A stretch of DNA of 64,000 nucleotides from UKL13-2 sp043744255 (GTDB lineage Bacteria; Pseudomonadota; Gammaproteobacteria; Burkholderiales; Usitatibacteraceae): contig JAYTVA010000075.1 of NCBI GenBank assembly GCA_043744255.1, forward strand, positions 6,213 through 70,212, written 5' to 3'. Positions 24,859 to 31,866 of this stretch are shown here, in pieces (positions within the stretch are counted from its first letter, which is position 1; the number at the start of each line of letters is the position of its first letter). The notes beneath the pieces were generated by a model. The model ran no database searches, had not been told where the DNA came from, and worked only from the letters and a program-made list of their open reading frames with translations. The translations under genes and the position numbers were made by a program.

Positions 24859-26094
24859 CTATCCCTTCACGCACACCACCTGCTTCAAGGTATGCACCAC
24901 TTCCACCAAGTCCTGCTGCGCCAACATCACGGCATCAATATCTTTGTAGGCCATCGGGATTTCGTCAATCACGGCGGCGTCCTTACGACATTCCACACCA
25001 GCGGTGGCACGCGCCTGGTCTTCCAACGTGTAGCGGCGCACGGCCTCGTTACGGCTCATGGCACGACCCGCGCCGTGGCTGCAACTCTCGAATGATTCGG
25101 CATTACCTTTACCGCGCACGATGAACGATTTCGCGCCCATCGAGCCAGGGATAATGCCCATCTCACCCGCGCCCGCACGCACCGCGCCTTTGCGCGTCAC
25201 CAGCACGTTTTCACCGAAGTGACGTTCTTCTTGCACATAGTTGTGGTGACAGTTCACCGCTTCGATATGCGTGGCAAACGGCTTCGCGATCACCGATTTC
25301 ACTGCGCCGATCACCGCGACCATCATCGCTTCGCGGTTCAAGCGCGCAAATTTCTGCGCCCAACCCACGGCTTCAAAGTAGTCGTCGAAGTGCTCGGTGC
25401 CTTCGGGGAAATACGCCAAATCTTCATCGGGCAAATTGATAAAGTGACGGCGCATATCCTCTTTGGCTTTTTCGATGAACAAGGTACCGATGGCGTTACC
25501 GACCCCGCGCGAACCCGAGTGCAACATGAACCACACAAAATTCGCCTCGTCGAGACACACCTCAACAAAGTGATTCCCACCACCCAGTGTTCCAAGATGG
25601 CGGTGGTTATTGGTGTTTTTCAAACGCGGGTACTTTTGTGTGATGTGTTCGAAATCCGGAAACAACTCCGCCCAGAACGTATCGACGCGCGCAGGCGGCT
25701 CTTGCCACGAACCTTTGTCGCGCCCACCACCGCCACGATTTTTCGGCGACATACCGTGCGGCACCGCCTTCTCAATCGCCGAACGCATCGCCGCCAAACT
25801 CTCCGGCAACTCACTCGCGGTCAGGGTCGTTTTGCACGCCATCATCCCGCAACCAATATCCACGCCAACGGCGGCGGGAATAATCGCGCCCTTGGTCGGG
25901 ATCACGCTACCGATGGTGGAACCCTTCCCCAAGTGCACGTCTGGCATGGCCGCGATGTGTTTGAAGATGAATGGCAGTTTGGCGGTGTTGGCGAGCTGCG
26001 CTTTGGCGTTATCGCCGACCGGCACGCCGTTGGTCCACATTTTCACGGGACAGCCACCTTCAACATTCATGGTGTTGTAGTTTTCGTTTTGCAT
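24859..26094 (-). CDS. rtcB: RNA-splicing/repair ligase RtcB
   Basis: A 411-residue GTP- and Mn2+-dependent ligase joining 2',3'-cyclic phosphate or 3'-phosphate ends to 5'-OH ends. Metal ligands and active-site residues are visible: C82 in VGVDIGCGMM, H174 in GGGNHFVEV, H191-equivalent in LHSGSRGVGN, the NCHHNY stretch at 281, and H340 in SCSHGAGRAMS, the histidine that takes GMP. Length matches E. coli RtcB. It is the first enzyme gene after the small membrane protein in the sigma-54-driven operon. Confidence 0.97.
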   Translation of the reverse strand: MQNENYNTMNVEGGCPVKMWTNGVPVGDNAKAQLANTAKLPFIFKHIAAMPDVHLGKGSTIGSVIPTKGAIIPAAVGVDIGCGMMACKTTLTASELPESLAAMRSAIEKAVPHGMSPKNRGGGGRDKGSWQEPPARVDTFWAELFPDFEHITQKYPRLKNTNNHRHLGTLGGGNHFVEVCLDEANFVWFMLHSGSRGVGNAIGTLFIEKAKEDMRRHFINLPDEDLAYFPEGTEHFDDYFEAVGWAQKFARLNREAMMVAVIGAVKSVIAKPFATHIEAVNCHHNYVQEERHFGENVLVTRKGAVRAGAGEMGIIPGSMGAKSFIVRGKGNAESFESCSHGAGRAMSRNEAVRRYTLEDQARATAGVECRKDAAVIDEIPMAYKDIDAVMLAQQDLVEVVHTLKQVVCVKG

Positions 26095-26144
26095 TTTGTT
26101 TCCTTGTTTGTTACTTCAAAATTTCTGACTTGCAGTGTCGGCTG

Positions 26145-26507
26145 CTACGAACGCGCAACCGCCTCGATCATTTGAATGCTTGCCTGACGAATGAACATCC
26201 GTTCACCAGTAGCGCGCGTGAACACGATCATCCGATTAGCAACATCGAATGCACCAACATCTTCCTTGCGAACTACACCCACGAACACCAAGTTTGGTAC
26301 CAACTTGCCTCCCTTAAGAAATAAGTTGTAAACCTCATCGATGCGAATTGATGACGTGGATGGCATTTCTAATTCTCGCTTGGCGCGAATGCGGCGCGTT
26401 TGCATGTTCGACGAAATGGTCCCGTAGACGATGAGCAGCCCGATCACCCCAATCACCAGCGCCCAAGCCATTCCGGTGGTAAGGCCTTGACTACAGTTCA
26501 TGTTCAT
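26145..26507 (-). CDS. Small membrane-anchored protein in the rtc operon
   Basis: A 120-residue protein with one N-terminal membrane helix (about 12-33, MAWALVIGVIGLLIVYG) followed by a basic stretch TRRIRAKRE and a cytoplasmic domain of about 75 residues with alternating beta-like segments (PNLVFVGVVRKEDVGAF, RMIVFTRATGERMFI). I recognise no family. It is the first protein gene of the sigma-54 transcript, ahead of rtcB by 50 bp. AGGAATGAAC just before the ATG gives a weak ribosome binding site. It may tether repair to the membrane, but this is speculation. Confidence 0.6.
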   Translation of the reverse strand: MNMNCSQGLTTGMAWALVIGVIGLLIVYGTISSNMQTRRIRAKRELEMPSTSSIRIDEVYNLFLKGGKLVPNLVFVGVVRKEDVGAFDVANRMIVFTRATGERMFIRQASIQMIEAVARS

Positions 26508-26538
26508 TCCTTTCAGTTATTTCGACGATATTCCTAGT

Positions 26539-26601
26539 GCAACCCCACGCACCGTCGAGAGCTTGAATCCGTTGCTGCGGTTTTGCTCGTGCGTGGGGTG
26601 C
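26539..26601 (-). ncRNA. Second structured RNA in the rtc operon leader
   Basis: On the minus strand, GCACCCCACGCAC (26601-26589) pairs with GTGCGTGGGGTTGC (26552-26539), giving 11 continuous base pairs, a one-base bulge and two more pairs. Inside, GAGC can pair with GCTC, leaving a loop that contains CGGATTCAAGC. It starts about 20 nt after the CCA of the tRNA-like element and ends about 32 nt before the first protein gene. The stem is too long for chance and has no T tract, so it is not a terminator. It could be a second Y-RNA-like RNA, as in operons with two Y RNAs. Confidence 0.55.
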
Positions 26602-26620
26602 AATTCTTCAACACTCAATC

Positions 26621-26798
26621 TGGTGGACGCGACCGGATTCGAACCGGTTTATTGCCGCCACCGGGGCATTACCCCCGGCTGGCAAAAGACGTTGGAAACG
26701 CGTCTTTGAAGCGCGACGCGCTGAATGATCCCCGTGGGACGCCAGTGGGCACCACTCATCGAAGCAACCACCTGCATCTGCAACCGGACCTCTCCACC
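26621..26798 (-). ncRNA. tRNA-like / Y-RNA-like RNA in the rtc operon leader
   Basis: Read on the minus strand, the 3' end is a perfect T-arm, ACCGG-TTCGAAT-CCGGT (26648-26632), followed by CGCGTCC-A-CCA ending at 26621. GACGCG (26704-26699) can pair with CGCGTC of this 3' strand as an acceptor-like stem. Between them lies a long arm: TTGCC and CCGGGG pair with CCCCGG and GGCAA. There is no D-arm and no 7-nt anticodon loop, so it is not a standard tRNA. The 5' TGGTGGA (26798-26792) pairs perfectly with the terminal TCCACCA, closing a 178-nt RNA as in Y RNAs. It lies downstream of the sigma-54 promoter. Confidence 0.7.
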
Positions 26799-26892
26799 AT
26801 TTACGCGACAACTGCTGTTACACAGACCACCGCACATTCATCGTTTTAGGTGGTGGCACTCCCTGCTTGCCTGCGCGCCCTTGCTAACCCTA

Positions 26893-26909
26893 TTGCAACG
26901 CGTGTGCCA
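26893..26909 (-). promoter_or_regulatory. Sigma-54 promoter of the RNA-repair operon
   Basis: The minus strand reads TGGCAC-ACGCG-TTGCAA, a perfect -24/-12 element with the required five bases between the two halves. Transcription would start near 26883 and run through the tRNA-like RNA, the membrane protein, rtcB, the zinc-ribbon gene and rtcA. The activator is the divergent rtcR, a sigma-54 enhancer-binding protein, as in E. coli and Salmonella. Confidence 0.92.
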
Positions 26910-26913
26910 ACTA

Positions 26914-26931
26914 TTTTTGCAGCAGCAAAAA
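26914..26931. promoter_or_regulatory. Palindrome upstream of the sigma-54 promoter
   Basis: TTTTTGC and GCAAAAA form a perfect 7-bp inverted repeat with a 4-base spacer, just upstream of the -24 element. It is closer than most enhancer sites for sigma-54 activators, so RtcR may instead bind elsewhere in the 26932-27052 gap. A regulatory role is a guess from symmetry and position. Confidence 0.3.
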
Positions 26932-27052
26932 CAACCATAACCAATTGATTTATTTAACTAAAACGTATTGTTGCCGTGCATATCCGAAAATGTCAGCGAC
27001 CTCATATTTCTATGTTGCTATACTTTGTTATCGTTTTTTATCTTTCCGGCTC

Positions 27053-28660
27053 ATGAAAAAAATCGTCATCCTCGGCTTCCTCGGTACCCAACTCGATTCC
27101 GGGCGCGGGAGTCAGCGTTGGGAGCGTTGGCGACCGACGGTGGCGCTCGCGCAGCATCAGGATTTGCAAGTCGCGCGCATGGAGCTTTTTTATACGGAGC
27201 GTCCGGATCGCTACATCGACCAATTGATGACGCAGGTACGTGAGGACATTGCGGCGAGTTCACCCGAGACCGCCGTGAACATGCATCAACTGGCCATCAC
27301 CGACCCGTGGGATTTCGGCGAGGTGTATGCGGCGTTGTTTGATTTCATGCGCAGCTACGCCTTCAAGCCCGATGAAGAAGACTATTGGGTACACATCACC
27401 ACCGGCACGCACGTCGCGCAAATTTGCTTGTTTTTACTCGCAGAGGCGCGCTATTTGCCGGGTGCATTGTTGCAGACCGCGCCACCGCGCAAGCAGGCGG
27501 TGGGTAGCCCCGGCACCTATGCGCTGATTGATCTTGATCTGTCGAAATACGACCAGATCGCGACGCGGTTTGCGCTGGAGGAAGCGAATGCGGTCTCATT
27601 CTTAAAGTCCGGCATCGCGACCAAGAACGCGCGCTTCAACAAGCTGATTGAAGAAATTGAGCGCGTGTCGGTGCGTTCCAAATCACCGATGTTGCTGATG
27701 GGGCCGACCGGTGCGGGCAAATCGTTCTTGGCCAAACGGGTGTTTGAATTGAAGCGCACGCGCCAGCAACTCAGCGGCAATTTTGTTGAAGTGAATTGCG
27801 CCACGCTGCATGGCGATGGCGCGGGCTCGACCTTGTTTGGGCATGTCAAAGGGGCATTCACGGGTGCCGTCGGCGAGCGTGCGGGGCTATTGCGAACCGC
27901 GCACAAAGGCTTATTGTTCCTCGATGAAATCGGCGAACTAGGGCTCGATGAACAGGCGATGTTGTTGAAAGCGATTGAAGAGAAAAAATTCTTCCCGGTC
28001 GGCGGGGATCGCGAAGTGGAAAGTGATTTTCAACTGATCGCGGGCACCAACCGTGATTTGCGCGACGAGATCGCGGCGGGGCGTTTTCGCGATGATTTGT
28101 TTGCGCGCATCAATTTGTGGACGTATCAGCTGCCGAGCCTCGCTGAGCGCAGCGAAGATATTGAGCCTAATCTCGACTACTCACTTGTCCAATTTTTCAA
28201 GGAAAACGGGCAAGTGGTTCGCTTCAACAAAGAGGCCAAGCTTCGCTATATGAAGTTTGCGCAATCGTCTGACGCGCATTGGCGCGGCAATTTCCGCGAC
28301 CTCACGGCGTCGGTGGCGCGAATGGCGACGCTGGCGGAAAGTGGGCGCATTACTGAGGAAATGGTGGATGCTGAAGTCGTGCGGTTGCGCGACCTCTGGC
28401 GCGACCGGGTAACGCCTGTCAACCAAGCCGTCGCGCTGGGGGATGTGTTGAGCGCGGACGCGCTGGCCGAAATGGATTTGTTCGATCGCGTGCAGCTCGC
28501 AGCGGTGATCGGGGTGTGTCGCGAGGCGAAGACGCTTTCTGCCGCTGGGCGCGCGCTATTCGCCTCGTCGCGCGCCACTCGTACCAGCACCAATGATGCA
28601 GATCGGCTGCGAAAATATCTCGCTCGATTTGGTCTCAACTGGGCGCAAATTTCTCGCTAA
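27053..28660 (+). CDS. rtcR: RtcR, CARF-domain sigma-54 activator of RNA repair
   Basis: A 535-residue regulator. Residues 1-180 form the divergent CARF (CRISPR-associated Rossmann) domain, starting KKIVILGFLGTQLDSG. The AAA+ domain has Walker A GPTGAGKS (217-224), the sigma-54-contact loop GAFTGA (267-272) and Walker B LLFLDE (287-292). The C terminus (about 485-532) is a DNA-binding HTH. In Salmonella the CARF domain binds 5' tRNA fragments ending in cyclic phosphate, which drives oligomerisation. The ATG at 27053 gives the canonical N terminus and length; an upstream in-frame start adds 36 unrelated residues. Confidence 0.96.
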   Translation: MKKIVILGFLGTQLDSGRGSQRWERWRPTVALAQHQDLQVARMELFYTERPDRYIDQLMTQVREDIAASSPETAVNMHQLAITDPWDFGEVYAALFDFMRSYAFKPDEEDYWVHITTGTHVAQICLFLLAEARYLPGALLQTAPPRKQAVGSPGTYALIDLDLSKYDQIATRFALEEANAVSFLKSGIATKNARFNKLIEEIERVSVRSKSPMLLMGPTGAGKSFLAKRVFELKRTRQQLSGNFVEVNCATLHGDGAGSTLFGHVKGAFTGAVGERAGLLRTAHKGLLFLDEIGELGLDEQAMLLKAIEEKKFFPVGGDREVESDFQLIAGTNRDLRDEIAAGRFRDDLFARINLWTYQLPSLAERSEDIEPNLDYSLVQFFKENGQVVRFNKEAKLRYMKFAQSSDAHWRGNFRDLTASVARMATLAESGRITEEMVDAEVVRLRDLWRDRVTPVNQAVALGDVLSADALAEMDLFDRVQLAAVIGVCREAKTLSAAGRALFASSRATRTSTNDADRLRKYLARFGLNWAQISR

Positions 28661-28738
28661 GATTGCCGTGCGTAGCGGCTCCAAGAACACCGTCTGTCGG
28701 ATTCCCAAAAATCGCCTAGCACTGGATCGAGAAACGAA

Positions 28739-28744
28739 TATAAT
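28739..28744 (+). promoter_or_regulatory. Candidate -10 box before the CheA-like gene
   Basis: TATAAT lies 120 bp before the ATG of the CheA-like kinase gene. The -35 region is weak. The 203-bp gap after rtcR holds no other recognised signal. Confidence 0.35.
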
Positions 28745-28863
28745 CAACAAGTTAGAAGGATGATCTCAGCGCCCACTTCGCATTCCTCGAAGTGACGCCA
28801 CTGTCTGTCGCGATGCGGCTGGAAAAATCGCACACGCCCGACTGAAAATTTCAGGGAGTTGCC

Positions 28864-30930
28864 ATGCAGGACAATCAGCCATCGGGCTTTCTTGGAAAGT
28901 ACCGAGAGATCGTAATCGCGATATTTTTTCTGTTGCTGTTCGCGCTCGCTGCGATTGCGGTGCATTTCTACGCAACCAGTCAAGCGATCAACGACGCAGC
29001 GGTCGTTAACCTCGCGGGTCGCCAACGGATGGCGACGCAGCGCGTTACCAAGGCCGTGTTCGCTGCCGAGGCGCTACAGAATGCCGGGCTGTCGCCTGCG
29101 GAGCCGCTCAAGGAACTAAAGGTCGCCGCCACGCAGTTTGATGCGACGCAACGTGCGTTCTTGAATGGCGGCACATTGCTCGGTGGCAGCTCGCAGGAAG
29201 TGGTGCTGAAAGCGCTGGAAAGTCCGGCGCAGCAAAATTTATTAAAACAGGTAGGGAGCACTTGGGCGACATATCTATCGCTGATCGAAGGGCTGACCGG
29301 CGGCGCCACGCCGTCGCCTGACGCCACGCGGAAGGCGGCTGACTTTGGTCGCGCCAACAACGCAAAATTACTTGATTTGACCGACCAGTTTGCCAATGAA
29401 ATGGAAGCCAATCCCGCTGCACGCGCGACCACGCTGCGCGGGATCCAGATTGCGCTCGGCACGTTGGCACTGCTCACGTTCTTGTTTGTCTTGTTCAAGT
29501 CGTTGCGCAGTCTGCGCGCCCAAGACGACGCCATGGCGGGTGAACTGCGTGAGCATGCGCAGATTCTGGCCAGCGTACGTGAAGGGCTCTTCCTGCTGAA
29601 AAAAGACGGCAAGATCGCAAACAAAATGTCGGCATCGCTACCGCAAATGCTGGGGCGCAACGTCGCACCCGGCACCGACTTCATGGCGGCACTGAAAGAC
29701 CTGATTCCGGCGCGCGATCACGAGGCCGCGAAAGAATATGTGGATCTCTTGTTTGGTGACCGCGTGAAGGAGAGTCTGGTCGCCAGCCTAAACCCATTGA
29801 GCCAGCTCGAACTCAAAGTGACCAACGAGATCGGCGAGCCCGCCTCGCGATTTATCAGCATGCAGTTTAGTCGTGTCAAAAGCGGTAAAGAAATCACCAA
29901 TCTACTGGTCACCTCGCAGGATGTCACGGAGCGCGTACGCCTGCTGCAAGCCGTGAAAGAGGGCGAGGCGCGGTCGCAGGAAGAGATTAAGGGCTTACTC
30001 GATTTGTTGGAACTGGAACCGGCCGTATCGCGTCGATTCTTGCAGGAGACCGAGACTTCGCTCGACGCGATCAACGATGCGCTGCGTGAGGCCGGACACT
30101 CGCGCGACTATCTGGCGACCATCAACGAAATTTTCCGCCGCGTGCACAAGCTTAAAGGCGATGCGGCGGCACACAAGCTCACGCTGTTTGAAACGCTCGC
30201 GCATCGCTTCGAGGATTTGCTCGACGGCCTGCGCAGCCGTGCCGACCTGAATGGCGACGATTTGCTGTCGATTCCGCCGCACCTCGAAGATATCTACAGC
30301 CGCACCAGCAAACTACGCTCGCTCGCGGAGCGGATGGCGGGTAAAGATGTGCACCTCGCGCAGGCAGCGGCGTCTGGCCACGAATTTGGCTTCATGCTCG
30401 AAGGGTTGGCGGAAAAAGTGGCCACCAACCAGAAGAAAAAAGTGCGTATCACCACCGAAGCGGTGGAATTCAATTCATTGCCTGAAGCAAAAGCGTCGAT
30501 CCTGCGCGACATTGCCATCCAGCTAGTACGCAACGCTGTGGTGCACGGCCTTGAAGACGGCAACGAGCGCGTGATGTCGAGCAAAACCGAAACCGGCTTG
30601 ATCCACGTTTCATTGAACCGCCTAGAGGGCAACAAGTTTGAGTTCATGGTGCGTGACGACGGACGCGGCATTGTCCCGGAGCACATCCGCGAATCGCTGG
30701 TGCGCAGCGGGCGGTACACCAAGGCGCAGGCGAGTGCCCTGGATGATCGCACCGTGGTGATGAAATTGTTCGAGCCCGGCATCAGCACCTCGGCCGCCAT
30801 TGACGAAGATTCAGGGCGCGGCGTCGGCTTGGACATCGTGGCCGAAAAGGTGAAAGCACTCGGCGCGCAGATCCGACTTGGCACCCGTCCCAATACATTC
30901 ACCCAATTCAACGTCACCTTCGACGCCTGA
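28864..30930 (+). CDS. CheA-like membrane sensor kinase with internal HPt domain
   Basis: A 688-residue sensor kinase. An N-terminal helix (about 15-34), a periplasmic helical PilJ/NarX-like region with NLAGRQRMATQRVTKAV (49-65), and a second helix (about 197-214) form the sensor. A PAS-like region covers 225-360. An HPt-type helix carries the likely phosphorylated H428 in RRVHKLKGDAA, and a CheA-type ATPase follows with N557, the DDGRGI box at 598-603 and SGRGVGLD at 650-657. There is no CheW-like P5 domain, and the HPt lies in the middle rather than at the N terminus as in CheA. CheY-like and CheX-like genes follow directly. Confidence 0.8.
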   Translation: MQDNQPSGFLGKYREIVIAIFFLLLFALAAIAVHFYATSQAINDAAVVNLAGRQRMATQRVTKAVFAAEALQNAGLSPAEPLKELKVAATQFDATQRAFLNGGTLLGGSSQEVVLKALESPAQQNLLKQVGSTWATYLSLIEGLTGGATPSPDATRKAADFGRANNAKLLDLTDQFANEMEANPAARATTLRGIQIALGTLALLTFLFVLFKSLRSLRAQDDAMAGELREHAQILASVREGLFLLKKDGKIANKMSASLPQMLGRNVAPGTDFMAALKDLIPARDHEAAKEYVDLLFGDRVKESLVASLNPLSQLELKVTNEIGEPASRFISMQFSRVKSGKEITNLLVTSQDVTERVRLLQAVKEGEARSQEEIKGLLDLLELEPAVSRRFLQETETSLDAINDALREAGHSRDYLATINEIFRRVHKLKGDAAAHKLTLFETLAHRFEDLLDGLRSRADLNGDDLLSIPPHLEDIYSRTSKLRSLAERMAGKDVHLAQAAASGHEFGFMLEGLAEKVATNQKKKVRITTEAVEFNSLPEAKASILRDIAIQLVRNAVVHGLEDGNERVMSSKTETGLIHVSLNRLEGNKFEFMVRDDGRGIVPEHIRESLVRSGRYTKAQASALDDRTVVMKLFEPGISTSAAIDEDSGRGVGLDIVAEKVKALGAQIRLGTRPNTFTQFNVTFDA

Positions 30931-30960
30931 TTTTTACCGCCAACGCAAACGAGTAGCCAC

Positions 30961-31335
30961 ATGATCCGACTGTTAATCGTCGATGACTCCAATATCATCC
31001 GTTCGCGCATCATGCGCATTGTTATGGCGGGCATGTTGCCGGGAGCGCAAATCGTCGGCCTCGCCCGCGATGGCGCGCAAGCCGTGATGATGTTCAAAGC
31101 GCAAAAGCCGGACGTGGTGACCATGGACTTGACCATGCCGAATATGGATGGCATCAAGTGCATCGAAGAAATCATGGAGATCGACGCCAATGTGCCGATC
31201 CTGGTGGTGTCAGCACTGGCCGACAAAACCACCGCGATCGCCGCGCTGCGCAAAGGCGCTAAGGGTTTTTTGCATAAGCCGTTTACCGAACGACAACTGG
31301 TCGCCGCACTCAAGGAAGTCATCAGCGACGATTGA
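30961..31335 (+). CDS. CheY-like single-domain response regulator
   Basis: A 124-residue receiver domain without output domain. The acidic pocket (D8, D9), the phospho-acceptor D56 in VVTMDLTMPNMDG, the switch Ser/Thr region (LVVSALADK) and the lysine in FLHKPF are all present. It lies 30 bp after the CheA-like kinase, its probable phosphodonor, and just ahead of a CheX-type phosphatase, so the three genes form a complete phosphorylation and dephosphorylation circuit. Confidence 0.92.
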   Translation: MIRLLIVDDSNIIRSRIMRIVMAGMLPGAQIVGLARDGAQAVMMFKAQKPDVVTMDLTMPNMDGIKCIEEIMEIDANVPILVVSALADKTTAIAALRKGAKGFLHKPFTERQLVAALKEVISDD

Positions 31336-31360
31336 ACCTATCTGCACCGGAGATTTGAAC

Positions 31361-31834
31361 TTGAACAAAAAAGACATTAGCGAAAGCGAATTGCGCGTTT
31401 TCATAACCGCCGTAACCGAGTATTTCCACACGCTCGCTGGTGAGCCCGCTGGCGTGCGCTCCGCCTACCTTGGCGAAGACTTATCCGTGCCGCAGGCCTA
31501 CGATTACACCGGCCTCATCACCATCAGCGGCGACTATCGCGGCTGCGTGTACTTTAGCTGCCGTCAAGTGCTGTTGCGTCGCCTGCTGGTCTGTATGGGC
31601 GAGAACGATCACTCCGAATCCAATTTGCTCGACGCGGTCGGCGAAGTTGCCAACACCATCGCCGGCAATTCGCGTAAACACTTTGGTGCGGCCATGGAAA
31701 TTTCCGTCCCGATCACCATTCACGGTGCGGCAGATACCATCCGCGCCGCCGTGCGCGCACGGCCGTTCGTCATCACCATCGACTGGCTTGGTCAGGCGGC
31801 CATTGTGATGATTGATCTAGAACGCGTAAGGTGA
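31361..31834 (+). CDS. CheX-like CheY-P phosphatase
   Basis: A 157-residue CheC/CheX-family protein. The phosphatase motif D-x3-E-x2-N is visible as LDAVGEVANTIAGN, followed after 18 residues by the conserved proline in SVPITI. CheX dephosphorylates CheY-P. The start is a TTG at 31361, because GGAG lies 8 bases before it and there is no ATG or GTG upstream in frame after the cheY-like stop. A second TTG at 31355 is too close to the GGAG. It lies 25 bp after the response regulator. Confidence 0.8.
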   Translation: MNKKDISESELRVFITAVTEYFHTLAGEPAGVRSAYLGEDLSVPQAYDYTGLITISGDYRGCVYFSCRQVLLRRLLVCMGENDHSESNLLDAVGEVANTIAGNSRKHFGAAMEISVPITIHGAADTIRAAVRARPFVITIDWLGQAAIVMIDLERVR

Positions 31835-31866
31835 GTCTTACCCATCGGCGCTAGAATTCGCTTCAC

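Noticed and set aside
26621..26798. Canonical tRNA, tRNA-Sec or tmRNA
   Set aside because: The T-arm and CCA fit, but there is no D-arm, no 7-nt anticodon loop and no 7-8 bp acceptor matching the 3' strand; no tag-peptide frame or tmRNA 5' end is present.
26583..26849. Plus-strand open frames across the rtc leader
   Set aside because: They run antisense through the tRNA-like RNA, show no family likeness, and lack translation signals.
26854..26870. Second sigma-54-like site TGGCAC...TTGC on the plus strand
   Set aside because: The spacing is seven bases instead of five, which sigma-54 does not accept.
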